DNA from: Excoecaria cochinchinensis
Lineage: Eukaryota; Streptophyta; Magnoliopsida; Malpighiales; Euphorbiaceae
Reading direction: 5' to 3'
Length of the DNA: 64,000 nucleotides
NCBI GenBank assembly: GCA_947683425.1
Contig: CANTUQ010000077.1
Coordinates: 4,639,459 to 4,703,458, forward strand
The position numbers and the translations under genes are program-made. Below the pieces are notes generated by a model, which ran no database searches, was not told where the DNA came from, and saw only the letters and a program-made list of their open reading frames with translations. Below are positions 1 through 11,062 of the stretch, one piece after another. Position 1 is the first letter of the stretch, and every line of letters begins with the position of its first letter.

Positions 1-78
1 GTTCAATCGAATACACTGCAAGCCAGTCGAGGTGGTCGGCCTAGAGAGGGAGTACCATCAGATTTTATTGATCGTCCC

Positions 79-576
79 TTGATGGTTCCAGCTAGAGCGT
101 ATACTATGAGAGCTGGGGATGAGCGGGATGTTCTGGATGTGATTGCTAGTATGTTCCTACTCTTTGACACTGAGTTATATCCTCTAATTAACCCTGGTTC
201 TACACACTCATATTTGTGCACAAGTAAGTTATTTGATAAGTTGCATGATGTTGACCAGTTAGATTATGAGGTTTGTGTCACCAGTCCTTTAGGGCATAGT
301 GTCAATGTGAGCAGAGTGTATAGGAATTATCCTCTTTTGGTTCAAGGTGTTGAGTTTTCTGTGGATTTGATTGAGTTGCCATTTCAAGAATTTGATCTTA
401 TCTTGGGTATGGATTGGTTGAGTAAGCATCGGGCTGTGGTTGATTGTCATAGGAAAGTGGTTTTGTTGCAAGATAGAGATCAATCTTCTGTCGTGGTTAA
501 AGGTTTGGGTTCTAGTTCCTTGAGTAATATGATTTTCGCTATGCAAGCTAAGAGGTTCATAAGGAAAGGTTGTTAA
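79..576 (+). pseudogene. Element A aspartic protease region
   Basis: The retropepsin-like core follows the end of gag. The flap-side pattern LINPGSTHSYLC stands where the family normally has a D[ST]G-like triad; the related element H reads IDPGSTHSY, so the catalytic Asp is Asn here. The C-terminal ILGMDWL motif, typical of chromovirus proteases, is present. The frame stops at 574-576 at a codon that is Glu in H. It then continues in the same frame as the linker to RT. The enzyme would have matured Gag-Pol but cannot be active in this copy. Confidence 0.8.
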
Positions 577-588
577 GCATTTTTAGCA

Positions 589-1461
589 GTGGTGTTGGAT
601 TCTAAGCGTGATCGGGTTGAGATTGAGGATATCCCAGTTGTTAGGGAGTTTGGTGATGTGTTTCCAAGTGAGTTGCCTGGGTTGCCTCCCGAGAGAGAAG
701 TGGAGTTGTCCATAGAGATAGTGCCGGGTACTTCGCCCATTTCGAAAGCACCTTATCGGATGGCTCCTGTAGAGTTGAGGGAACTTAAGACTTAGCTACA
801 AGAGTTATTGGATAAGGGGTTGATAACACCCAGCATATCTCCATGGGGAGCTCCGGTGTTGTTTGTTAAGAAGAAGGATGGTTCGTTGAGGATGTGCATT
901 GACTATAGGCAAATTAATAAGGTCACAGTGAAAAACAAGTATCCTTTGCTTAGAGTTGAGGATTTGTTTAATCAGCTTAGAGGTGCGAGTGTCTTCTCCA
1001 AGATTGATCTTCGGTCGGGTTATTATCAGCTTCGAGTTCAAGATGTGGATGTGGTTAAGACTGCATTTCGGATGCGATATGGCCACTATGAGTTCCTTGT
1101 GATGCCGTTTGCTTTGACCAATGCACCTGTGGCTTTTATGGATTTGATGAATCGAGTGTTTAGGCCACATCTCGAACGATTTGTAGTAGTGTGTATTGAT
1201 GACATTTTGGTTTACTCGAAGGATGAGAGTGAGCATAAAGTGCATCTTCGGTTAGTGCTGTAAGTTTTAAGGGAGCACCGTTTGTTTGCAAAGCTTAGTA
1301 AGTGTGACTTTTGGCTTTGGGAGGTGTCTTTCTTGGGTCACATTGTGTCAGCTAAGGGTATTCAAGTGGATCCAGCTAAGATTGAGGCGATTGTGGATTG
1401 GAAAGCGCCTAGGAATGTTCCGAAAGTGAGAAGTTTCCTTGGTTTGGCAAGCTATTAAAGT
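589..1461 (+). pseudogene. Element A reverse transcriptase fragments
   Basis: Recognisable RT blocks are PWGAPVLFVKKKDGSLRMC, DYRQINKVTVKNKYPL, the motif A stretch FSKIDLRSGYYQL, and the catalytic motif as CIDDILVYSK. Most relatives have FIDD there. The fingers and palm lie at about 808-1260 and the connection, including SFLGHIVSAKGIQVDP, at 1264-1455. Stops interrupt the frame at 793-795 (CAG to TAG compared with H), 1261-1263 (CAA to TAA) and 1456-1458. All segments share one frame, so the damage is point mutation and not rearrangement. Confidence 0.85.
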
Positions 1462-1467
1462 CAGTTT

Positions 1468-2106
1468 GTGAAGGATTTTTCAGTTATTGCTGCTCCTATG
1501 ATGAGATTGTTGAGAAAAGGAGTCAGATTTGAGCGGTTGGATAAGTGTCAAGCTTGTTTTGAGAAATTGAAGAGATTGTTGGTTGAAGCTCCTGTACTAA
1601 CTCAACCCATCTCGAGTAAGGAGTTTGTAATGTACAGCGTTGCTTCAGAAGTTGGACTCGGATGTGTGTTAATGCAAGAGGGTAAAGTTGTGGCTTATAC
1701 ATCTCGTCAGTTGAAACCTCATGAGGAGAACTATCTGACGCATGATTTGTAATTGGCAGCTGTGATCTTTGCTTTGAAGATTTGGCGACATTATCTGTAT
1801 GGGGAGAAGTGTAGGATTTTCATAAATCATAAGAGTTTGAGGTATCTCCTCACGCAGAAAGAGTTGAACATGAGACAACGTCGATGGTTTGAGTTGTTTA
1901 AGGATTATGACTGCATTGTGGATTATCATCCGAGTAAGGCCAATGTGGTTGCGGATGCTTTCAGTAGGAAGTCAGTTTCTGCTTTGTTCTTGAGGCGGTT
2001 CAGATGCAGATTTGATTCAGATGGGGCTTTGCTTGCCCAATTGAGAGTGAAACCATCCTTGAGACAATCGATTATGGATGCTCAGAAGGATGATGTTAGA
2101 TTGTAG
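1468..2106 (+). pseudogene. Element A RNase H region
   Basis: A Ty3/gypsy RNase H domain directly follows the RT connection. It includes LVEAPVLTQP, a degraded first catalytic block (MYSVASEVGLGCVLMQ where H has IYSDASGVGLGCVLMQ, so the first Asp is lost), the block VVAYTSRQLKPHEENYLTHDL, and DYHPSKANVVADAFSRK at the end. In-frame stops occur at 1750-1752 (Glu in H) and 2104-2106 (Gln in H). The domain would have removed genomic RNA during cDNA synthesis. Loss of the first Asp independently predicts inactivity. Confidence 0.82.
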
Positions 2107-2112
2107 CAGGTT

Positions 2113-3171
2113 TTGCTAGAAGTTCAACAGGGTAAGCAGTCTAAGTTTTCGATTTTGGATGGGGTGCTTGTGTATAGGAATCGTGTGTGTGTGCCCAACA
2201 GTGATGAGTTAAGGAAGAAGCTTTTGAGTGAGGCACACACTACGGTCTTTACTATGCATCCTGGTAGTGAGAGGACGTATCGGGATATGAAGCAGTTCTA
2301 CTGGTGGTCTGGGATGAAGAGAGACATTGTGCAATTCATGGCATAGTGTCTAACTTGTCAGCAGGTAAAGGCTAAGCGTCAAGTTCCTTCGAGATTGCTC
2401 ACTCCTTTATCCGTTCCTATGTGGAAATGGGATGACATTGCTATGGATTTTGTATCGGGCTTACTAGTGACACAGCGGAAGCATGATTCAATTTGGGTGA
2501 TTGTGGATCAGCTTACCAAATCAGCTCATTTTCTACCGGTCAAGGTGGACTACTCAATGGATAAGTTGGCCAGTGTGTATGTGGATGAGGTGGTTCGACT
2601 GCATTGTGTACTGTTGTCGATAGTGTCAGATCGAGATCCAAGGTTTACATCTAAGTTCTGGAAGGAATTGCAGAGAGCTGTGGGTTCCAAGTTGAATTTT
2701 AACACAGTATTTAATCCTCAGACAGATGGTCAGTCACAGCAGGTTATCTAGATTTTAGAGGATATGCTTCGGGCTTGTACTTTGGATTTTTTCTGCAGTT
2801 GGGATAAGTATGTGAGGCTTATGGAGTTTGCCTACAATAACAGCTTTCAGTCGAGCATTGGGATGTCACCATTTGAGGCTTTGTATGGTCGACCGTGTAG
2901 GACTCCGGTTTGTTGGACAGAGTTGACCGAGTGATCTTTTGTTGGGCCAGAGATGATTAGAGATACAGAGGAGAAGATCAGAGTTGTGCAGCAAAATTTG
3001 AAAGTGGCTAAGGATAGACAGAGATCTTATGCCAATTTGAAGAGAAAGGATATTCTCTTTGAGGTCGGGGATAAAGTTTTCCTTAAGGTTTCACCTTGGA
3101 GGAAAGTATTGCGGTTTGGCAAGAAAGGTAAACTTAGACCTTGGTTCATTGGGCCTTTCGAGGTTTTGTAA
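2113..3171 (+). pseudogene. Element A integrase fragments
   Basis: The H2C2 zinc-binding region spans about 2236-2370 (EAHTTVFTMHPGS then CLTCQQ). It is followed by the catalytic core with MDFVSGL and SDRDPRFTS, where the two Asp residues remain. The third catalytic position is changed: the block is TDGQSQQV here and TDGQSERV in element H, so the Glu is replaced. Stops lie at 2344-2346, 2749-2751 and near 2932-2934 (CGA to TGA). The C-terminal GPF-type block ends at a frameshift near 3165. Confidence 0.82.
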
Positions 3172-3581
3172 AGAGTGGGTCGGTAGAATATTGGTTGGCT
3201 TTATCGATGGAGTTGGCTAGGATGCATGACGTCTTCCATGTCTCCACGCTTCGTCGGTATAGATTGGATCCGTCGCATGTGTTTCCGGTTCAAGACGTTC
3301 AGATTCAGCCAGATTATTCATATGTTGAGGAACCGAAAGCCATTATAGCTTGGGAAGTGAGACAATTGAGAAGCAAGCAAGTTCCTCTTGTCAAGTTTCT
3401 TTGCCAGCATCATGGAGTTGAGGAAGCGACTTGGGAACCAGAGGCAACTATGAGTATTCAGTATCCACTATTGTTCAGTTTAGGTGAGAATTTCGAGGAC
3501 AAAATTCCTGTTAGTAGGGAAGAGTTGTCACACCTTGTTCTCCCCCTAGTAGTTGAGCCATGTGTATGTGTGCATGTGTGA
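3172..3581 (+). pseudogene. Element A integrase tail and chromodomain
   Basis: The frame continues from the integrase tail (MELARMHDVFHVSTLRRY) into a chromodomain-like segment at about 3318-3480. This contains the block VEEPKAIIAWEVRQLRSK and then HHGVEEATWEPE. Chromodomains of this type target chromovirus integration to particular chromatin. A one-base frameshift near 3165-3175 separates it from the integrase core. The frame runs about 55 bp into the 3' LTR, as it also does in element H, so the polypurine tract lies inside the reading frame. Confidence 0.82.
3511..3525 (+). other. Element A polypurine tract
   Basis: The run TTAGTAGGGAAGAGT directly precedes the LTR start TGTCACACC. Element H has nearly the same tract (TTAGTAGGGGAGAGT) at the same place. 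It would prime plus-strand DNA synthesis. Confidence 0.8.
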
Positions 3582-3833
3582 GTGTTTTGGCATGTATTAA
3601 GGATATTTAGGGTAATATGTCTATTTTGTGTGCCTTTTTAGAGTATGGGTGCATGTATGATATTAGTGTGTGAGTATATGGGTCTTGTTAGTGTGTGTGC
3701 ATGCTCATAGGGGAGTAGTGTGTGAGTTAGTAAGGGTTAGCCTTGTGTGTAGTGTCTTGCATGGCAGTAAGGTGTGAATTATCGAAACCCACCAATCTCA
3801 AGGTGACATGTGGCAAGGGAAATTAATAAGGGG

Positions 3834-3841
3834 TATATAAA
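3834..3841 (+). promoter_or_regulatory. TATA box of element A LTR
   Basis: TATATAAA lies about 310 bp inside the LTR and is followed by a purine- and pyrimidine-rich leader, as expected for an LTR promoter. Confidence 0.6.
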
Positions 3842-4299
3842 GGGAGGAGAGAGAAAAAGAGGGCAGAATTTGCCCTAGCTTTCCCGTTTCCTTCCCCCTT
3901 CCCTCTTTTGCTTCTTTTTCCTTCCTCTTCCTCTTGCTACAACTTGATTCTTTCACTTCTTGGTTGTTTTGTTGGTGGATCTTGGTAATTCTCAAAATCT
4001 TTATTGGTAGGTTAGTGAGTTTTCTCTTCTTCTTCATCTTCCTCTTTGGATTTGTTTGCATGTATTCTTAACTTAGGATTTTTGTTTGTTTATGTGGTTC
4101 TTGGGTTTTTCAGGTTTAGAAGCGCCTACTCGAGATCCCAAGGGGAAAGAGAAGGCGAGTGGGAGCGGAGCTTGCCACTAGGAGTATAGGAATTTCAGCT
4201 TTGCAAATTTATTAGAATTTTTGCATTTTGTGATTTTGGTATGTTGAACGATTTTCTGAAAAATTGAGGTTTGATGAGGCTTATGTTAGTGCTAATGTT

Positions 4300-4304
4300 A
4301 TGGG
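4300..4304. repeat. Target-site duplication of element G, left copy
   Basis: ATGGG stands directly before the LTR start TGTGACGC. The same five bases follow the other end of G at 49266-49270. This matched pair shows that everything between is one interrupted element. Confidence 0.9.
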
Positions 4305-5292
4305 TGTGACGCATGCCGAACCTCGCGGCCACCCGAAAGCCCACTTTTGGGCGATCAGGAGAGGTTCATAAAAACTTGTAAGGTATTTACAAGCTGCGTC
4401 TATTTTGGGCAACAATGACGTTTCTTGGAGTCACCACCCAATAGAACATTGGGAAGGGTCGTCTAGCCTCAGCGAGCCTAAGACGGCGCATACATATCCA
4501 TCTTGGGCTAGCCAGAGAGATTTTGGAGGCCTCAGCCTCTACCCCCTGGAGCGTAGGATTGTACATTTAAGCCTTTTGGTGGGACTCAATAGGTGTCTTG
4601 GAAGTCCTAGACCTCTCGCCTCACTGAGCCCCAAAGACCAGAGTGAGTTCGGAACTTCTCATTTATTTGTACCTTGATTAAAATTATAAATAAGTTTTGA
4701 ATTTCATTATTTTACCATCTTTCCACACGATGCATTTTAATTAAAAGCGCAATCATTCACTTCAAAAGCGGTAAATGGAAAAAAAAATCAAAATAAGGCA
4801 TTCAAAAAATATATTACTATAATACAAGGAGCGGAATACAACTCCCATTTGTAAAAGTGCAATACATGCATAAAACGGGGTATTCATTGGAATGAGGACA
4901 TTGGTCCTACCATGCATATTTTATTACAAAAATGATTTTTCATGAAGCATCAATTTTATTGGCTAAAACGGGACATTGGTCCACAACTTCCAAGAAAATC
5001 CCACAGTTTATTGTTAGATAGCTTTTGGCCTTTTTTTCTTTAATGACATTAAATCCATTTTCATAATAACATGAATGAAAGGTAAGGGTAAAGAAAGAAC
5101 CCGAATGGAAGTCCTCAGACTGGCTCAACCACCATCTTTCAGAACTCTAACTCCAAATGGTCAGAAAATAACTCGTAGCGATAAACACGTTAGCATCAAA
5201 AGCGTGAATAAAAATAAAAATAAAAGAACGAGAAACTCTAACAGAAATAAGTTGAAAGATGAAATTTATAAATTAAAAATATGAGAGTTTGC

Positions 5293-5333
5293 CTAGGGAC
5301 GGCCTCCTGTACTGTGCCAGCGGCCGTCCCTAG
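5293..5333. repeat. 12-bp stem-loop in element G LTR
   Basis: CTAGGGACGGCC (5293-5304) and GGCCGTCCCTAG (5322-5333) form a perfect stem with a 17-nt loop. The other LTR keeps it intact at 48118-48158. Confidence 0.7.
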
Positions 5334-5900
5334 TATGGGGAAACAAGTAAAAAAGAAAAAATTTCAGTTCTTTTGTAAAAGATTATAAAATAGAATAATA
5401 AAATATGAAATAAAAAAAATTAATGTAAATCAAATCAAATTATACAAATATTAGTCCATAATGTTTACCCTCGGATTTTACCTTTTAAGGCGAGTGTCGA
5501 ATGATTTAAGTCCACGTATACTTCACAAGGATAAAATAAAAGACAGATAAGAGAAAGAAAATTTATGTTGTTCTTTCCTTGAAAATTTGATAGCATTCGA
5601 GTGTCCGAATTAGCTGTATTGATGGAAACGAATGAATTTCATTACCTCAAATTGGCTTAATTCGCAAGAAAAATTTGAAAAAATAAATTAATTGGAAGAA
5701 ATTTTATCAAATAAAATTCTGTAAATGAACAGAGATTTTATAAACTTTTGAGTAAATTGCCTCACTAAAACCTTTTCTAAAAAACAATCTCTCGAAAAAA
5801 AATTAATAACTTTTCTCCAAAGAATTTTTCTTATCAAAGATTTTCACTTTTCTCACCAAAATTCTCAAAACTTCTAACCTCTAAAACTAAAACTTGATCC

Positions 5901-5910
5901 CCTATTTATA
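5901..5910 (-). promoter_or_regulatory. TATA box of element G LTR
   Basis: On the - strand it reads TATAAATAGG. The matching copy in the 5' LTR is at 48723-48732. In both LTRs it lies directly downstream of the GACGGGC motif block in the transcription direction. Confidence 0.65.
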
Positions 5911-6054
5911 GGATTTTAGGAGATAATTCAGATAAGTCTCAACCCAATGTTTGAATTTTAAAAGGACTTTAAAATTCAAATTTTTAATAAATCTTATCCC
6001 CATTTTGAAAGAAAAGAGATTAAATTTTATCCAATCCGGCGTGATCTGGTCAGT

Positions 6055-6245
6055 TAACGTACCGACGGGCATCCCTGCAAATACCGACGGCCGTCCCTAC
6101 TAAGGGCACACGCGGGAAACCGACTACAGACGGGGTGAGGTACTACGGACGGGCATCCCTATACCGCCACGTGTCCGTCCGCACTACGCCTAGAGACGGG
6201 GATCACCCCAATTCGGTACGGGCGTCCCTACACTGACGGAAATCC
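6055..6245. promoter_or_regulatory. GACGGGC motif block in element G LTR
   Basis: About ten half-palindromic copies of a core related to ACCGACGGGCATCCC or its complement lie upstream of the LTR TATA box. The 5' LTR has the same block at about 48890-49075. A related block lies between the two extra ORFs of the same element (23505-23717). Sequence and placement suggest binding sites for one factor; this is inference. Confidence 0.5.
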
Positions 6246-6831
6246 CGTCTGTGGAGCAAAACTCCCAATTTCAACCAAAATTTATCAAACTCTTTCAAAG
6301 CTCCATGCTATAGAAAAAGATTTTAATCCTCGCGAAACATGAAAGACAAAAACCTCCAAATTTCACCCATTTATCCGAAAACCGACGTTGATCTCTTCAT
6401 CGGGTAACTCTGACCTGGACTGCCTCAAGTCCCGGTGTCTACAGTTGTAACACCCCCTTCCCATACGTAGGCGATCCCATTCGATAAGGAGTGAGATGCC
6501 GTATGAGTCAAGGTGTCACCAAACAACAGCCAAGCAAAACATACATTCATTCATAACATACATTCAGAAATACAGAATAATTAAAAACTTTACATGCAGA
6601 AAGCAAAAGCTGATCATGCATTACTATAATAAACTATTACAATAATGATCTGATCAACTAGCTGAAACAAAATAATATTACAGGTCCAAAATATAATTAC
6701 AAAACCAGAAGCTGATACATGAGAGTTCTATACAAAATGAATCATCAATTATACAAAAGTAGCCCTACAGTAAAAACTTCCTGTGTTGGCTTGATGATGG
6801 TGACTCTCGAATCAAACTCCTTCCGCACCTG

Positions 6832-6915
6832 CACGGGTAAAAACACCGTGCTAAGCGATAAACGCTTAGTGGGGAAACACACATAAACAATGGACGGCCA
6901 TTCACAATGGTCGTC
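6832..6915 (-). other. Conserved three-hairpin module in element H 3' LTR
   Basis: Going down the - strand there are three stems: GACGACCATT/AATGGCCGTC (loop GTG), CTAAGCG/CGCTTAG, and CACGG/CCGTG. The stem order and the sequence GCAGGT that follows are also found in LTRs I and A. The other copy in H is at 14083-14166. Confidence 0.6.
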
Positions 6916-7594
6916 AAGGCAAATCACATTCACAAGGACAATATGCAAAGGCTAAGCATAATCCATATAAACATGCTCATATAATAAAGCCATACAATCA
7001 ATATTTCACACTCACATTCATTCAGAAATAATCCGATATAAATTACATTGCAATACTCCTTCAGATAATCCATTTATAGCCAAATTAGATCAAAGCAGTT
7101 CAATTAAACATTTAAAGAATACCTGCTGACTCTAGGTAGTGGATAACGAGTGTACAGACAGTACTTTCCGGGTACGAGCCTATTACAGACAGTACCTTAC
7201 GGGTACGAATCGATTAAACCATTATACTTTTACTTTCACAGATATTTTCAAAAGGGACCTTAAACAAGATCCAATACAGAAAAGGGTTCGCGAGGAACCA
7301 AACAGGGACCTGATCGGGGTCCAAACAGAACTATGGGCTGCAGCTAACAGACTCTATTAGGCGTGCCTAACTATCCACTTACTTGACTCTAGCAGGCTAT
7401 GCGTCACTCAAATCAAATAACAGAATATCGTGTACAAACATCGGAAAAATCATGGTATTACGCATGTCAAAGCATTTAAAAGTATGACATACACCACACA
7501 ACAGTAAAGTCCATTCAGAAGAAATACCAAATTCATTTCTGAGTTAAAAACTAGGAAATTTCGGAAAAACGGACTGAACGGAGAAACGGGTGAG

Positions 7595-7985
7595 GTTGGC
7601 TTGTCACGAGGCGTGACTGGCCTCCTCACCAGGCAGGTCACGAGACGCGACTGAGGGTCACGCCTCGTGACTTGCTTGTCCCTCGCAGATCACGTTGCGT
7701 GATCTCGCAGATCACGCAACGGCTCTCGCCGGTCACGCGACGTGACTGAGGGTCACGTCTCGTGACTGGCTCCTTCTTCAGCTGGTCGTGCGACTGGCCT
7801 TCTCTCAGGCTGGTCACGAGACGTGACGGGGAGTCACGTCTTGTGACTGGCCTCATTTAAGCTGGTCACGAGTTGTGGCAGACAGCCACAACTCGTGACT
7901 GGCCTCAGACTGGCAGGTCACGAGTCGTGACCTGAGGTCACGTCTCGTGACTTGTCTCCCTTCTTGGCTAGTCACGCGACACGAT
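7595..7985. repeat. Palindrome array, type TCACGAG/CGTGA, element H LTR
   Basis: Many short inverted repeats of the form GTCACGAGACGTGAC or GTCACGCCTCGTGAC are separated by spacers containing TGGCC or TTGCT. The block is GC-rich inside an AT-rich LTR. The 5' LTR copy is at 14846-15236. Other Tekay LTRs in the window have a different palindrome at this place. Confidence 0.75.
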
Positions 7986-8926
7986 CTGGAGAACGGGATT
8001 TTTGACAGTATCGATTTCCAAATTTTTCCCAGAACACAAAAATCAATTCAAATTTGATTCAAAACCAATAAAACCTGCTCTTACCTTCCAGAATTCATCT
8101 CAAACAATATAGGCAACATTTATACAACTCAATTCAACATTTAAACATTAAATCAATTCAAGAATAATAACATTCAAATTTCTCAAGAACAAGAACCCTA
8201 TAAAATTTGACAGTAACTTAAAATCACACAAATCACAATCAATTGTTCCCAAACCTGAAATCTAAGCTTCTAACACTTAGTCCCACTGCTCCCAGCAACC
8301 TCCTTGCCTTTGGGATTGCGTGGAGCCTCAGCTAAACACAAATATTCCACATGCAAAACCCTAAGTTAAACCTAAGCTCAAGGAAGAAGAAGAAGATGAA
8401 GTAAATGGAAAGAAAGCTAAGGAAATGCAGTGACTTACCAACAAGAGATGCAAAGAGAGATTAACTCCACCAATTCTAACTTGAATCCACACCACAATGC
8501 TTAGAGTAAAGAAAATGCAGAAGAAGAAGAAGAGGGTGATGAGAAGAAAAGAAAGAAACGTAAATCTGAATTTCCTTTCTTTCATTCCCTTTTCTTTTTC
8601 CTTCTTTGCCCTAAGTATGTGTCCAATTCTAATTGGTGAAGCTAACGACTCACACCCGAACTAACATGCATTACACACACCCAAAGTAATCTCACTTAAA
8701 TGTACCCAACAATGGTATGAGCAAATGTACACAAACATGTCCCAACTTAAAACACCCTAATATGGTATGCTCAAGTGCACACAATTATTTCTCAATTAAT
8801 TAACACACTAATGCCATGTATGCACCCACATACTAACAAAACCCCAAAAACATACATTTTACTAAAATACCCTTATGAAATGCCGAACACATGCGAATGC
8901 GTACACATACAGACAGACAGACAGGC

Positions 8927-9190
8927 TCATTCTACCAGGGGGCAAACGGGGTGTGACAACTCTCCCCTACTAATAAGAATTTCGTCCTCGAAATTCTCAC
9001 CTGAACTGAATAACTGCGGATACTGAGCTCTCAGGGACTCCTCTAGTTCCCAAGTCGCTTCTTCGACTCCATGATGGATCCACAACACTTTAACCAATGG
9101 AATCTGCTTATTTCTCAACTGTCTCACCTCTCAGGCTAGAATAGCTCGCGGTTCCTCATCATAAGAGAAGTCTGGCTGAACCTGGATATC
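8927..9190 (-). pseudogene. Element H chromodomain
   Basis: It continues the integrase frame after a TAG at 9191-9193 and a second stop near 9136 (TGA where element A has Trp). The block EVRQLRNKQIPLVKVLW then HHGVEEATWE is the C-terminal chromodomain type of Tekay elements. The frame reads through the polypurine tract and ends inside the 3' LTR, as in element A. Confidence 0.85.
8959..8973 (-). other. Element H polypurine tract
   Basis: On the - strand TTAGTAGGGGAGAGT directly precedes the 3' LTR start TGTCACACCCC. Confidence 0.85.
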
Positions 9191-11059
9191 CTAAACCGAA
9201 AGTACATGCGAAGGATCTGATCTGTACCGATGACGCATCGAAATATGAAACACATCGTGCAACTTTGCTAACTCCATCGGTAGCACCAATCTGTAGGCTA
9301 CAGGTCCTACCTTAGCCAAAATCTCATAAGGTCCAATGAAATGAGGACTAAGCTTGCCTTTCTTGCCAAACCGAAGCACTTTCCTCCAAGGTGAAACCTT
9401 AAGGAAAACCTTGTCCCCGATCTCAAAATGCACATCTTTCCTTTTCAAATTGGCGTAAGACTTCTGTCGATCCTTGGCTGCCTTCAAATTCCGCTGCACT
9501 ACTCTGATCTTATCTTCAGTATCTCTAACCAAGTCTGGCCCAATCACAGATCTCTCAGATAGCTCGGTCCAACAAATCGGAGTCCTACACTGACGACCAT
9601 ACAAAGCCTCATATGGTGCCATACCGATGCTCGACTGAAAACTGTTGTTGTAGGCAAACTCCATAAGCGACACATATCTGTCCCAGCTACCCGGATAGTC
9701 CAAAGCACAAGCTCTCATTATATCCTCCAGAATCTGACTGACTCGCTCTGACTGACCATCGGTCTGAGGATGAAACGCTGTACTGAAGTTCAACCTAGTG
9801 CCCAAAGCTCTCTGCAACTCCTTCCAAAACTTGGAAGTGAACCTCGGATCTCGATCTGACACTATGGACAAAGGCACACCATGCAACCGAACTATTTCAT
9901 CCACATAGATACTGGCCAATCTGTCCATGGAGTAGTCCACTCTAACTGGCAAAAAGTGAGCTGACTTCGTAAGCCGATCCACAATTACCCAAACTGAGTC
10001 ATGCTTCCTCTGAGTCAAAGGCAAACCAGAAACGAAGTCCATGGCGATATCATCCCATTTCCACTCAGGAATGGATAAAGGCGTAAGCAAACCCGACGGT
10101 ACCTGATGCTCGGCCTTTACCTGCTGACAAGTCAAGCACTTGGAAACAAAATCCACAATGTCTCTCTTCATACCGGACCACCAAAAGAATTGCTTCATGT
10201 CTCGATACATCTTCTCACTGCCCGGATGCATAGTAAAGACTGTACTATGCGCTTCACTCAAAAGCTGTCTCCTCAAATCCTCATATTCTGGCACACACAG
10301 GCGATCTCTGAACATAAGTACCTCATCCTGAACTGAGAACTCTGATTGCTTACCCAATCTAACCTCATGCACAATCTGCTGAAGCCTCTGATCATCTCTC
10401 TGAGCATCCACTATTCTCTGCCTCAAGGTAGGCTTCACACGCAACTGAGCAAGCAAAGCCCCATCTGAACCAAATCGCCATCTAAATCGCCTCAAGAACA
10501 AAGCTGAAACTGACTTCCGACTCAAAGCATCGGCGACTACATTGGCCTTACCAGGATGGTAATCCACAATGCAGTCGTAGTCCTTAAATAACTCAAGCCA
10601 ACGCCGCTGTCTCATGTTCAACTCTTTCTGTGAAAGGAAGTACTTCAAGCTCTTGTGGTCCGAGAAGATCCTACACTTTTCCCCATACAAGTAGTGACGC
10701 CAAATCTTCAAAGCAAAGATCACGGCTGCCAACTCTAAATCATGCGTCGGATAGTTCCTCTCATGTGGCTTCAACTGTCGAGAAGCGTAAGCCACTACCT
10801 TACCTTCCTGCATCAGCACACATCCAAGACCAACTCCAGAAGCATCACTATAAATAACAAACTCCTTACCCGAGATGGGTTGAGTAAGAATAGGAGCCTC
10901 AACAAGCAACTGCTTTAACTGGTCAAAACAAGACTGACACCTGTCTGACCACTCAAATCTGACTCCTTTCCTCAACAATCTAGTCATCGGAGCAGCAATC
11001 ACAGAAAATCCCTTAACGAACCGATGGTAGTAACCTGCTAAACCGAGGAAACTCCTCAC
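9191..11059 (-). pseudogene. Element H RT tail, RNase H and integrase
   Basis: A 622-residue open segment begins at the RT connection (MRSFLGLAGYYHRF). RNase H follows with IYSDASGVGLGC, ASRQLKPHERNYPTHDLELAA and YHPGKANVVADALSRK, all catalytic acidic residues visible. Then comes integrase: H2C2 zinc region (AHSTVFTMHPGSEK to CLTCQQ), core MDFVSGL, SDRDPRFTS and TDGQSERVSQ (D, D, E present), and the GPYEIL tail block. It is cut off upstream by a TAG at 11063-11065 in the same frame, and downstream by a TAG before the chromodomain. The domains themselves look undamaged, so inactivation was late. Confidence 0.92.
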
Positions 11060-11062
11060 TTC

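Larger units (their letters stand above)
3526..4304 (+). repeat. Element A 3' LTR, left part
   Basis: It starts TGTCACACC after the polypurine tract and is broken at 4304 by the insertion of element G. It resumes at 49266 or 49271. It contains a TATA box (3834-3841), a pyrimidine-rich leader, a possible splice donor (GGTAGGTTAGTG near 4005-4016), and a possible acceptor TTTTTCAG followed by the purine-rich block at 4140-4155. That block is shared with the other Tekay LTRs in the window. Confidence 0.85.
4305..6443 (-). repeat. Element G 3' LTR
   Basis: 2139 bp, colinear with 47131-49265. It contains a minus-strand TATA box (TATAAATAGG, at 5901-5910), a perfect 12-bp stem at 5293-5333, and a dense block of GACGGGC/GACGGCC motifs at about 6055-6245. 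Element H inserted two bases beyond its inner end. Confidence 0.9.
6446..8958 (-). repeat. Element H 3' LTR
   Basis: On the - strand it runs TGTCACACCCC to GGGGTGTTACA. It carries the hairpin module (6832-6915), the palindrome TTAGGCGTGCCTAA (7357-7370), the palindrome array (7595-7985) and the purine-rich block (complement of 8300-8311). Confidence 0.92.

Noticed and set aside
7139..7360. Short open frames inside Tekay LTRs (also 14390-14611, 15612-15836, 21773-22018)
   Set aside because: They lie in LTR sequence and mostly read through structural repeats. Only the CLDDHCEWPS stretch is conserved, and that is treated under the hairpin module.
10106..10336. Open frames on the + strand within element H (10106-10336, 10630-10857, 11184-11399)
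   Set aside because: Antisense shadows of the integrase, RNase H and RT frames, which carry clear motifs.
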